Assembly (NCBI RefSeq): GCF_009388985.1 | Contig: NZ_CP036422.1 | Span: 3,920,501 to 3,984,500, forward strand | Length of the DNA stretch: 64,000 bases | DNA from: Halioglobus maricola | GTDB taxonomy: Bacteria; Pseudomonadota; Gammaproteobacteria; Pseudomonadales; Halieaceae | Reading direction: 5' to 3' | Shown here: one piece after another, positions 33,630 through 41,414 of the stretch | Layout of the letters: each line of letters starts with the position of its first letter | Position numbering within the stretch: the first letter of the stretch is position 1 | Made by a program: the position numbers and the translations under genes | Notes under the pieces: generated by a model | The model's database searches: none | What the model saw: only the letters and a program-made list of their open reading frames with translations | What the model was told of the DNA's origin: nothing

Positions 33630-34406
33630 ATGCGTGAAATTCTGGATACACTTCCACTACTGGCCATACTGCCCATCACCCTGGTGGTCGTGCTTATCGC
33701 CATCGAAATTGGTTTTCACGCCGGACGTTGGCGCGTGCGCAGCCTCGGTGGCAAAAGCGAGAGCGAGGCTCAACTCAGCGCGATGACCGGGGCCCACCTG
33801 GCACTGCTCGCCTTCATCATGGCTTTCTCGTTCAATATGGCCGCCGGGCACTACCAGGACCGCCGAGCATTGATTATGAAAGATGCCAATGCGATCAGCA
33901 CAGCGTATTTGCGCACTAGCCTGGTAGATTCAGCGGAGAGCAGAAACATTAGTGAGCTTCTCGTTCAGTACGTTGATGTGCGCTTAACCTTCAAAGACGC
34001 GAAGACCGCTGGACCGGGGCTGGCGAAAACGCAAGAACTCCAGGAGCTGATTTGGAGCGAAGTACAGCAGCTGGTGAGCAACCATACCCCCACCGTGCTC
34101 CACAGTCTGCTTATCCAGTCGCTCAATGAAGTATTCGATGTACACGATGAGCGCGCGGCCGCCGGGCTAAAGCACCGGGTACCCAGTAGTTTATGGATAA
34201 TACTGGCCGCTCTACTGGTCCTGTCGATGACAGGAATCGGGTATTTCTCCGGGCACAAAGGCGTACGCAATCCGATCGCCAGCACCGGCCTCGCTTTATC
34301 TTTCTCTATGGTCCTGTTTCTGATTGCCGACCTGGACCGACCCACGGGTGGCCTGCTCAAGGCCGACCAGTCGGCCATATTCGAACTCAGGCAGCAGCTG
34401 AATTGA
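33630..34406 (+). CDS. DUF4239-like membrane protein
   Basis: The protein has 258 residues. Helices are predicted near residues 8-27, 55-75, and two at the C-terminus (about 185-205 and 215-232), with a charged region between. The block AMTGAHLALLAFIMAFSFNMAAGHYQDRRALIMKDANAI resembles the bestrophin-like DUF4239 family. Function is not known. It begins 5 nt after the channel gene and is probably the last gene of the export operon; its 3' end overlaps the convergent PLP-enzyme gene by 20 bp. Confidence 0.7.
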   Translation: MREILDTLPLLAILPITLVVVLIAIEIGFHAGRWRVRSLGGKSESEAQLSAMTGAHLALLAFIMAFSFNMAAGHYQDRRALIMKDANAISTAYLRTSLVDSAESRNISELLVQYVDVRLTFKDAKTAGPGLAKTQELQELIWSEVQQLVSNHTPTVLHSLLIQSLNEVFDVHDERAAAGLKHRVPSSLWIILAALLVLSMTGIGYFSGHKGVRNPIASTGLALSFSMVLFLIADLDRPTGGLLKADQSAIFELRQQLN

Positions 34407-36051
34407 CCTCAATTTCCTGGGGCAAAACAAACCAGCGCAAACGGTCTGCCTCTTCGCTGAGGGTGAGTGAATAGTGCGAACCTTCCCGGTGCTCATTGAT
34501 TAGCTCTTTCTTTGCCATCGCGAGGCAGTCGGTAAGATCGGGCGCTTCAACATTTTCCTGCACGGGGGCATCGGCCTCGCCAGCAAAAGTCCAGTTTTCC
34601 AGGCTCTCCGCGAGCTGCATCGCTTCTCCCTGATACCGCCAGACACCACCAGCCGCATCAAACTGGTAGTAGGGCAGCAAGCGCCAACCGTGTTCAGCCA
34701 CCAGTTCAATCGCGCTCAGCAGGTAGTTGAACTCGGCCTCGTCGATGAAATAGTTGAAGTTCAGGCGCACCCAACCCGGCCGCAATACCATGGCGCCGCC
34801 CTGGATTTCTTTCTCGATCGCACGGCTGTAGTCCATATCCATGCCCAGCAGGCTGTGGCCGTAAGGGCCGGCACAGGAACAGCCGCCGCGTACCTGGATA
34901 CCAAATAGATCGTTCAACAACGAGACGACAAACCCATAGTGCAGATCGCGCTCGCCGTGCTTGATGCGCAGCGACATGATAGACAGGCGAGGCGCTTCGC
35001 AATTACCGAGAATCTCGATTTCAGGGCGCCGGCTAAAACGCTCGATCGCGCGCTGAACATAGTCGTGCTCACGACGCTCGATCTCGTCGGTGCCCACTTC
35101 CTGCTGTAACTTGAACACCAGGCCAGCGCGAATAGATTCGACAATCGCCGGTGTGCCACCCTCTTCGCGGCGCTCGTGGTCGGCGATAAAAAGATGATCT
35201 TCAGGGGTCACGTACATCACGGTACCGCCGCCTACAACCGCAGGGACCGAGTTGGTCAGCACGGATTTTTTCACTACCAGCACCCCTGGCGTTCCGGGGC
35301 CGCCGACAAACTTGTGTGGTGATATAAACACCGCATCGATCGGCAGTTCGCCCTGCATGTCGATACCCACGTAGGGAGCTGCCGCCGCGTAATCCCAGAA
35401 CGCCAGCGCACCGTGGTTTTTCAACAGCGCAGTGACTGCTTCAGTATTGCTCTTGATGCCAGTGACATTGGAACCGGCTGAGAAGCTGCCGATCTTCAAA
35501 GGACGGCTGGCATAGGCGCATAGCTCCTCTTCGAGTGCATCCAGATTAATCTGACCGCGATCATTCAGCGGAATTGACACCACATCGGCTATCGACTCGC
35601 GCCAGGGCAGTTCATTCGAATGATGTTCGTAGGGGCCGATGAAAACAACCGGCCGCTCTTCGGCAGGTATGTGCTGCTCCAGAGCATATCGCTCATTCAA
35701 ATCTGCCGGAAGTCGCATATTCAGCATGTCGATCATCTTATTAATCGCAGCGGTCGCGCCAGGCCCACAGAAAATCACCTTATCGTTCTCACCCCCGTTT
35801 ACCGCGCTGCGCACCTGCTGACGAGCCTGCTCCCGCAAGGCGGTGGTCTGGGCGCCCGTGAAAGATGTTTCGGTATGAGTATTGGCGTACCAGGGCAGCA
35901 CCTGCTCGCGGATATAGTCTTCAATGAAGTTCAGCCCACGACCGGAGGCGGTGTAGTCCGCGTAGATCAGGGGCCGGATGCCAAAGGCAGTCTGCATCGG
36001 CTGGCGGGAGCCTATGACGCCGGCGCGGATTTTCTCGATAAGTGTGGACAC
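34387..36051 (-). CDS. Aminotransferase class-V fold PLP enzyme (cysteine-desulfurase-like)
   Basis: The protein has 554 residues from the GTG at 36051 with GAGGG 7 nt upstream. The fold-type I core is clear: YADYTASGRGLNFIEDYI at the N-terminus, a PLP-Lys region in FISPHKFVGGPGTPGVLV, and GGCSCAGPYGHSLLG with a Cys in the position of the desulfurase active-site loop. The enzyme is 150 residues longer than SufS/Csd because of a C-terminal extension (about 410-554). It may act on a sulfur or selenium amino acid, but the substrate is not defined by sequence. It is divergent from an Lrp-type regulator. Confidence 0.82.
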   Translation of the reverse strand: MSTLIEKIRAGVIGSRQPMQTAFGIRPLIYADYTASGRGLNFIEDYIREQVLPWYANTHTETSFTGAQTTALREQARQQVRSAVNGGENDKVIFCGPGATAAINKMIDMLNMRLPADLNERYALEQHIPAEERPVVFIGPYEHHSNELPWRESIADVVSIPLNDRGQINLDALEEELCAYASRPLKIGSFSAGSNVTGIKSNTEAVTALLKNHGALAFWDYAAAAPYVGIDMQGELPIDAVFISPHKFVGGPGTPGVLVVKKSVLTNSVPAVVGGGTVMYVTPEDHLFIADHERREEGGTPAIVESIRAGLVFKLQQEVGTDEIERREHDYVQRAIERFSRRPEIEILGNCEAPRLSIMSLRIKHGERDLHYGFVVSLLNDLFGIQVRGGCSCAGPYGHSLLGMDMDYSRAIEKEIQGGAMVLRPGWVRLNFNYFIDEAEFNYLLSAIELVAEHGWRLLPYYQFDAAGGVWRYQGEAMQLAESLENWTFAGEADAPVQENVEAPDLTDCLAMAKKELINEHREGSHYSLTLSEEADRLRWFVLPQEIEVNSAAA

Positions 36052-36136
36052 GGTAATTCCCTCAATGCTGATGGCGCATAGAATAGACAAAAAGCAGAGA
36101 AACATTGTCCCTATATGTGACCCATTTTCCGCATAT

Positions 36137-36156
36137 ATCGAAACAATTGTTTCGAT
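36137..36156. promoter_or_regulatory. Perfect 20-bp palindrome, probable Lrp/AsnC operator
   Basis: ATCGAAACAATTGTTTCGAT reads the same on both strands. It lies between the divergent PLP-enzyme gene (start 36051) and Lrp-type regulator (start 36216) in an A/T-rich stretch, the expected site for an operator controlling both. Confidence 0.6.
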
Positions 36157-36215
36157 AATTCATTTAAAATAGTAAAATCGTGCCTTTCTGGAATGAAATT
36201 ACGGACTCGGCAGCC

Positions 36216-36662
36216 ATGGACAATACCGATCGAAAGATCCTCGCGGCGATGCAGGTCGACGCCAGCCTCTCTGTGGCCGATCTCGCAGAGGTGGCAGGCA
36301 TCTCCAAATCCGCCGCCTGGCGCCGCATCCAGAAACTTGAGGAGCAGGGCGTGATTCAGGGCCGGGTCACCCTGCTTGATCCGGCCGCTCTCGGGCTCTC
36401 ACTCACCGTTTTCATCGCAGTCAAAACCAATCAACACAACGAGCGATGGGCAGAGCAGTTCAAGCAGGTTACCGAGAGCATTCCGGGCGTGCTGGAGGTG
36501 TACCGCATGGGCGGTGATGTCGATTACCTCATCAAGGCAGTGGTGAAGGGCATGCCCGGCTACGATGCTCTGTATCAGGAATTAATCAAAGCCGATCTCT
36601 TCGATGTCAGCGCGAGTTTTGTAATGGAGGGGTTGAAACAGACGACCGAGCTGCCATTGTAG
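36216..36662 (+). CDS. Lrp/AsnC-family transcriptional regulator
   Basis: The protein has 148 residues from ATG 36216, the position of the conserved MDNTDRKIL start; an in-frame GTG at 36180 would add 12 residues. The N-terminal helix-turn-helix reads VADLAEVAGISKSAAWRRIQKLEEQGVI. The C-terminal RAM domain (about 70-145) includes VTESIPGVLEVYRMGGDVDYLIKAVV, which binds small effectors such as amino acids. As a divergent neighbour of the PLP enzyme it is the likely local regulator, through the 20-bp palindrome. Confidence 0.92.
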   Translation: MDNTDRKILAAMQVDASLSVADLAEVAGISKSAAWRRIQKLEEQGVIQGRVTLLDPAALGLSLTVFIAVKTNQHNERWAEQFKQVTESIPGVLEVYRMGGDVDYLIKAVVKGMPGYDALYQELIKADLFDVSASFVMEGLKQTTELPL

Positions 36663-36692
36663 GTCGCTGCAAATCGAAACGATGAAGAACTT

Positions 36693-37613
36693 CTAGGCCA
36701 AGAAGTAGCCGATACCGCTGCCAAGTGCCATGGCAAGAAAACTCAACAGCGTTGCGGCCTGTACAGGAATAATTCGGCGTGTTTCTGCTCCAGCTCGTCG
36801 CAATCGTTTTATTGCAAAAGCTGCTGGCACTATGCCCACAAGGCCCCAGATCATACCTTGCGCGTTCTCGCAGCGCACGCTGGCCATCGCCAGCACCAGG
36901 TAAGCTGTAATAACTATTGCTATGTAACAGGTGACCGACGCATCTCGACCGATACGAACGACCAGATTGTACTTTTGAGACGCCCTGTCTGCGGTATAGT
37001 CGGGAAACTCATTGATCCAAAGAAAGGCGGCTACCAATAGTCCGAGCGCTATCGAAGCGTAAACAAGGGGTACCGAGACATAGCCCGTCTGGACGATGTA
37101 AGTACCGCAGACCACCAGCGGGCCGTAGGCCACCGCAACGGCAAGTTCGCCCAGCCCCCGATAGGCCAACCTCACAGAACCGCCATGGTAGTACCAAGCC
37201 AAAGCAGCCCCGGCCAACCCGAAAGGTAATACCCACGGGTCTCGTAGCAACACGATAATCAGACCGATAAATATGCCTAGCGCAAATCCTCCGGCCGCGA
37301 TTGTCCAGCACTGGCGCCTACTAAGAAGGCCATCTACAAGAACACGCTTACCACCAGAAAACGGGCTTCTATCGCGCTCTATGATCGCCAGATCCGTACC
37401 GCTATCGAAGTCCACCACCTCACCTGAGGCATTTTTACCGACTTCAAAACAGAAAATTCCCAGTAAGGTGAGCGCTAGCCAACCAGGCGCCAGTTCGGCG
37501 TCGGTAGCTGCAAACAACGCGCCCATCGCGATGCCGGCGAACGAAGCGAGCGAGACCTTGGGGTCGGCGAGTCGCCAGAAGCCCTTGTAAGCCCTACTGA
37601 CTTGAACCATCAT
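36693..37613 (-). CDS. UbiA-family prenyltransferase
   Basis: The protein has 306 residues with eight to nine membrane helices. The two Asp-rich regions that bind prenyl diphosphate through magnesium are recognisable in variant form: NASGEVVDFDSGTD at about 61-74 and NEFPDYTADRA at about 209-219. The second is followed by a basic run (RASQKYNLVVRIGRD), as in MenA-like members. It would attach a prenyl chain to an aromatic or other acceptor in the inner membrane. The start overlaps the AsmA-like gene by 20 bp, so the two are probably co-transcribed. Confidence 0.8.
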   Translation of the reverse strand: MMVQVSRAYKGFWRLADPKVSLASFAGIAMGALFAATDAELAPGWLALTLLGIFCFEVGKNASGEVVDFDSGTDLAIIERDRSPFSGGKRVLVDGLLSRRQCWTIAAGGFALGIFIGLIIVLLRDPWVLPFGLAGAALAWYYHGGSVRLAYRGLGELAVAVAYGPLVVCGTYIVQTGYVSVPLVYASIALGLLVAAFLWINEFPDYTADRASQKYNLVVRIGRDASVTCYIAIVITAYLVLAMASVRCENAQGMIWGLVGIVPAAFAIKRLRRAGAETRRIIPVQAATLLSFLAMALGSGIGYFLA

Positions 37614-39528
37614 TTATCTGCTCAAGTTCATAGGCATCAAACTTTTCCCGAGCCTTGCGCAGCTTGAACTCACTCTCCTCGCCGGCCATTTCTACCACGC
37701 TGTCGAGTTTCTTATAGCGTAGATAAATCACGCCATCCCGGCCGCCGGGGTAAAAGACAACTTTGGCGGCTACCTCGGCTTTATCGCTGGCTACCTGCGC
37801 CGCCGGCACCGTAAGTCGATTGTTCGCAACATGCACACTGGCGTCGCCAGCGATATCTTTCATATTCACCAGGCCCGCCAGCCACTTCGGGGCACCGCCG
37901 ATATTTTTCATCGCCGCCACCACGGGGCGCGTATCACTGACCTGCACAGCCACTTCAGCGTCCAGAATCACCGGTGCGTCGGCAACAATTTCTGCCTCAC
38001 GCAGGGTCAGCAAAGTCGACCAATAATCGCCATCAAAACTACCCGCCTCGCCAGCAACCCTGACCTGATCCAGTGTCAGGGTAGAGCCGTCGAGTTCCAG
38101 ACGCATATCTCTGGGGGAACCGCCGGTGAGATGTAGCTGGACATCAATGTCGCCGCGAATATCCTGGCCATCAGCCTGCATGCCGATGTCCTCTCCCTGC
38201 AGGACGATTTCGCCTCTAATATCTTCCGCCACTGCGTGTACAGCGGCCTGCAACTGTGCAGTACCACTAGTAAACGCCAGCGCAGTAGTGGGCGGCAGAT
38301 AGTCATTGATCACTCCCATATCCACCATGGTCGCGTCCTCTATAAGTACGCGCAGAGTATTGTCCTTGCGCCGCTGCTGGTGCTGTTCGCCATACATAAT
38401 GGCCTCGAAGTCAGCATCCACGTACACCAGGTTGGAGCCGCCGTACTCCAACTCCAGTACGTCCCCCTGCAGAAATGGAGCCTCGTCCTGCTGGCGCTGG
38501 ACACGAACCTCATCGTAAGCAATGAATAACGTCAGTGGCGTATCCCGCTGCTCAGGCGTAGTGATCGACACTTCTCCCTCTCCACTGACGTCCATGCCTC
38601 TGACAGAGACCTCAAGCGAGGGAGCACTGGCCAGTATATTGGTCCCCTGAAGCACATAGCCGTCGCGGTAATTAACCTGTCCGGCAACGCGGCCCGCACC
38701 GCCTATCTCCAGTTCTCCCAGGTTGGGAGTGAAGAGATTTAGAAAGGCGAGGCTAGCCACCTCCACATCGAGCTGCGCCGCCAATTGCAGGAATTTAAGC
38801 ATGCGCAGCCCCTTGTTTTCCCGCGGCACAAAGGGCGAAAACCCGAGAGAGCCGGCAATCGTGCCCCCGTGGAACACCTCGACTTCTGTATTGACATAGC
38901 CCGGCGCCAGGTTCAGGTCGATCTCGCGCACTGCCAGCTGCATGGGCCCGCCCCGCGACTCAATCTGGAAATCTCCCTCAGCACCGCCTTTGCCGCCGCC
39001 ACTTATGTTGTGTATCCAGTAACTGTGTTCCCCACTCACACTGGCGTCAGTGACAAACACCTTCCAGGCCCGCTTCTTCTTACGCGGGCTATCATCTACC
39101 GGCACCAACTCGCGTCCGGCGATTTCAGGGAAATATTCCAGCTTGCCACTGTAGTCGCGGTCAGGTTTTAGCCGCGGTCGCTGTCGGTAGTCGACATCCG
39201 TGGCCTGGGCGTTGCTGATAGTCACACGCTTGAAGATCATCGGAAGCAATGACACGCTGGCAGACGCCGATGCCACCTCTACCTGCCACTGCTGACTGCG
39301 GCTCTGGCCATTGGCCGATATGCCCTCGGCGTGGACGCGAAAGGGGTACCAGGACCACGCTTGCTCCCAGCTCACGTGGAATTTTTCCGGACGGATCATG
39401 TTGACCACGTTCTGGGTCAGGGGCAGCCACAACAGGGCATTCACCAGCACCAGATAGGCCAATTCGATGCCGACAATCCATTTCAGGACGCGCAAAAGTA
39501 CAAGGTAATATTGCCGCTCAAAAGTCAT
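37594..39528 (-). CDS. AsmA-like membrane-anchored periplasmic protein
   Basis: The protein has 644 residues from the ATG at 39528; an ATG at 39555 would add 9 residues and the choice is uncertain. A basic N-terminus and one membrane helix (about 15-38) precede a long beta-rich periplasmic region with repeated amphipathic strands, in the style of DUF748/AsmA/YhdP proteins. Conserved-looking parts are NMIRPEKFHVSWEQAWSWYPF near the N-terminus and GGAPKWLAGLVNMKDIAGDASV near the C-terminus. Function is unknown; a part in envelope lipid transport is only a family-level guess. Confidence 0.65.
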   Translation of the reverse strand: MTFERQYYLVLLRVLKWIVGIELAYLVLVNALLWLPLTQNVVNMIRPEKFHVSWEQAWSWYPFRVHAEGISANGQSRSQQWQVEVASASASVSLLPMIFKRVTISNAQATDVDYRQRPRLKPDRDYSGKLEYFPEIAGRELVPVDDSPRKKKRAWKVFVTDASVSGEHSYWIHNISGGGKGGAEGDFQIESRGGPMQLAVREIDLNLAPGYVNTEVEVFHGGTIAGSLGFSPFVPRENKGLRMLKFLQLAAQLDVEVASLAFLNLFTPNLGELEIGGAGRVAGQVNYRDGYVLQGTNILASAPSLEVSVRGMDVSGEGEVSITTPEQRDTPLTLFIAYDEVRVQRQQDEAPFLQGDVLELEYGGSNLVYVDADFEAIMYGEQHQQRRKDNTLRVLIEDATMVDMGVINDYLPPTTALAFTSGTAQLQAAVHAVAEDIRGEIVLQGEDIGMQADGQDIRGDIDVQLHLTGGSPRDMRLELDGSTLTLDQVRVAGEAGSFDGDYWSTLLTLREAEIVADAPVILDAEVAVQVSDTRPVVAAMKNIGGAPKWLAGLVNMKDIAGDASVHVANNRLTVPAAQVASDKAEVAAKVVFYPGGRDGVIYLRYKKLDSVVEMAGEESEFKLRKAREKFDAYELEQINDGSSQ

Positions 39529-39596
39529 CTGCTTGCAGTCTTTCTCCCGTAACATACCGGCAAACTAACATACCCCATCAATTCGGAGCACTCACT

Positions 39597-40157
39597 ATGC
39601 GTAATTCAGTTCTCACAGCTCTGCTGCTGACGCTTATCAGCGGCGGTATCGCCAGCAACGCGGCCAATGCCGACAGCACCGGTTTCTTTATTGCAGGCGG
39701 CGCCAACTGGGCCCAGCTGGACGCCGACATTGAAGACGAACTCGATCTCGAAGACGGAATCGAAGCCTTCTTCGATGACAACGCTGTAGGCTATAACGCC
39801 GGCGCGGGTTATCGCTTCACCAAGTGGCTGGCCGTCGATGCCGCCTACTGGGACCTGGGCGAGTTCAAGTCAGACAAGCTGGAAAATGGCCAGAAAATCG
39901 GCTTTGACGCGTCTATCTGGACCGTCGGCGGCATCGTTTCTGTCCCCCTGTGGATCATCGACATTTATGGCCGCGCAGGTGCCGCCATGTGGGACGTGGA
40001 CTCTCGCTACATCGATCAGGATGGTACTGACCTCTACTACGGCGCCGGCGCTGCAATCAATGTCTTCCGCAGCCTCGACGTTTATCTCGAGTACGTTCGC
40101 TTCGATGCCGACGATGCCATCGACACGGCCAACCTGGGCCTGCGCTGGACTTTCTAA
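39597..40157 (+). CDS. Small outer-membrane beta-barrel protein (OmpA-like barrel)
   Basis: The protein has 186 residues. A signal peptide ends near SNAANAD. The mature part shows alternating strands of an eight-stranded barrel: GFFIAGGANWAQL, AVGYNAGAGYRFTKWLAVDAAYWDLG, SIWTVGGIVSVPLWIIDIYGRAGAAMWDVDS, LYYGAGAAINVFRSLDVYLEYVRFD and a C-terminal phenylalanine (LGLRWTF), the recognition signal for the Bam complex. An acidic stretch (DADIEDELDLEDGIEAF) lies in the first loop. No peptidoglycan-binding domain is present. Confidence 0.85.
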   Translation: MRNSVLTALLLTLISGGIASNAANADSTGFFIAGGANWAQLDADIEDELDLEDGIEAFFDDNAVGYNAGAGYRFTKWLAVDAAYWDLGEFKSDKLENGQKIGFDASIWTVGGIVSVPLWIIDIYGRAGAAMWDVDSRYIDQDGTDLYYGAGAAINVFRSLDVYLEYVRFDADDAIDTANLGLRWTF

Positions 40158-40163
40158 TGCAGT

Positions 40164-40189
40164 TGGCGCGCCCAACCATGGGCGCGCCA
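40164..40189 (+). terminator. Strong GC hairpin after the barrel gene
   Basis: TGGCGCGCCC and GGGCGCGCCA form a perfect 10-bp stem with the loop AACCAT, 7 nt after the stop codon. There is no T-run, so termination may need Rho or the hairpin may protect the mRNA end. Confidence 0.55.
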
Positions 40190-40208
40190 CCACCCTAATC
40201 CAGATCAA

Positions 40209-40236
40209 TTGCCGCCACCAGGCGTTGTGCTAGACT
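40209..40236 (+). promoter_or_regulatory. Possible promoter of the dioxygenase-rhodanese gene
   Basis: TTGCCG (40209-40214) and TAGACT (40231-40236) are separated by 16 nt, with the predicted transcript start about 20 nt before the ATG at 40265. Confidence 0.45.
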
Positions 40237-40264
40237 CGCCCGCATCCAAAGCCGGGATTGCACA

Positions 40265-41314
40265 ATGATCTTCCGCCAACTCTTCGATTCAGCTTCATCC
40301 ACCTATACCTATCTGCTGGGCTGCCCTGACACCGGCGAAGCCGTGATCATCGACACCGTGTTTGAACAGTACGCACGCGACGCGGCCCTCGTCCGAGAGC
40401 TGGGCCTTACAGTGCGCTACACCCTGGACACCCATGTGCACGCCGACCACGTGACCGGTGCCTGGCTCTGGCGACAGAAATCAGGCGCCCAATCAGTCAT
40501 CGCCGCCCACGCTGGAGTCGACGAAATCGACATCAAAGTCGTCGATGGCGATGTGCTCGCCTTTGGCAACCAGTCTATTTCTGTGCGCGCGACTCCCGGC
40601 CACACTGACGGCTGCCTGACCTTCGTCACCCGGGAACAGGATATGGCCTTCACCGGGGACACGTTGCTAATACGAGGCGCTGGTCGCACCGACTTCCAGG
40701 CGGGCGATGCCCACACCATGTGGCAGAGTATCCAGACTCAGATCTTCAGCCTGCCCGACGATTGTCTGCTGTATCCAGGCCATGACTACGATGGGCGCAC
40801 CGTGTCCACCGTAGCGGAAGAGAAAGCCCACAATCCCCGAATTGGCGGCGAGGCACGTGAGGAAGATTTCGTGGGCTATATGAACAACCTCGCCCTGCCC
40901 CACCCACGCCTGATCGACATTGCGGTGCCGGCCAACCTGAAAGGTGGCAAACCCGACGAAGTGGAAGCGCCCGACGACTGGGGCCCGGTCATCCAGACTT
41001 TCGCCGGCATACCTGAAATTCGACCCGACTGGGTCGCCAGGCACCGTGATGAGCTGTTCTTATTGGACGTGCGCAGTGCCGGTGAATTCAGTGGCGAGCT
41101 GGGTCACATCGAGGGCGCGACACTGATTCCTCTCGATGAGTTACGCGATCGGATGGACCAGGTACCCGAAGATCGACCTGTAATCGCCATTTGCCAATCG
41201 GGTAAACGCTCCGCCATGGCGGCGCAAATTCTGCGCAGGGATGGCCGTGAACGCACCGCCAATTTAGCCGGTGGCATGATCCAGTGGCACAGGCTGGGCC
41301 TGCCTGTTGCCTGA
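40265..41314 (+). CDS. Persulfide dioxygenase-rhodanese fusion protein
   Basis: The protein has 349 residues. Residues 1-235 are an ETHE1-like persulfide dioxygenase of the MBL fold with THVHADHVTG (His57, His59, Asp61, His62), GHTDGC at about 112-117 and FTGDTLLIRGAGRTDFQ. Residues about 250-349 are a rhodanese domain with the catalytic Cys310 in ICQSGKRS. Such fusions oxidise glutathione persulfide to sulfite and move sulfane sulfur to a thiophilic acceptor. No sqr or local regulator is next to it. Confidence 0.92.
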   Translation: MIFRQLFDSASSTYTYLLGCPDTGEAVIIDTVFEQYARDAALVRELGLTVRYTLDTHVHADHVTGAWLWRQKSGAQSVIAAHAGVDEIDIKVVDGDVLAFGNQSISVRATPGHTDGCLTFVTREQDMAFTGDTLLIRGAGRTDFQAGDAHTMWQSIQTQIFSLPDDCLLYPGHDYDGRTVSTVAEEKAHNPRIGGEAREEDFVGYMNNLALPHPRLIDIAVPANLKGGKPDEVEAPDDWGPVIQTFAGIPEIRPDWVARHRDELFLLDVRSAGEFSGELGHIEGATLIPLDELRDRMDQVPEDRPVIAICQSGKRSAMAAQILRRDGRERTANLAGGMIQWHRLGLPVA

Positions 41315-41378
41315 TTGACCGAGAGGCATGAGGTATTCGCTCTGTCATTCGTCTCACCACACGGCACACAAATGCCTC

Positions 41379-41384
41379 TATAAT
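41379..41384 (+). promoter_or_regulatory. -10 element upstream of the opp operon
   Basis: A perfect TATAAT lies 31 nt before the ATG at 41415, but no good -35 is visible 16-18 nt upstream. An 8-bp inverted repeat (AGAGGCAT at 41322-41329, ATGCCTCT at 41372-41379) spans this region and overlaps the first base of the -10. Confidence 0.35.
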
Positions 41385-41414
41385 AAGCTCGTCAATTCCG
41401 GAACTGATCACAAA

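Noticed and set aside
40164..40189. Full rho-independent terminator after the barrel gene
   Set aside because: The stem is excellent but no T-run follows; it is listed as a hairpin with reduced confidence.
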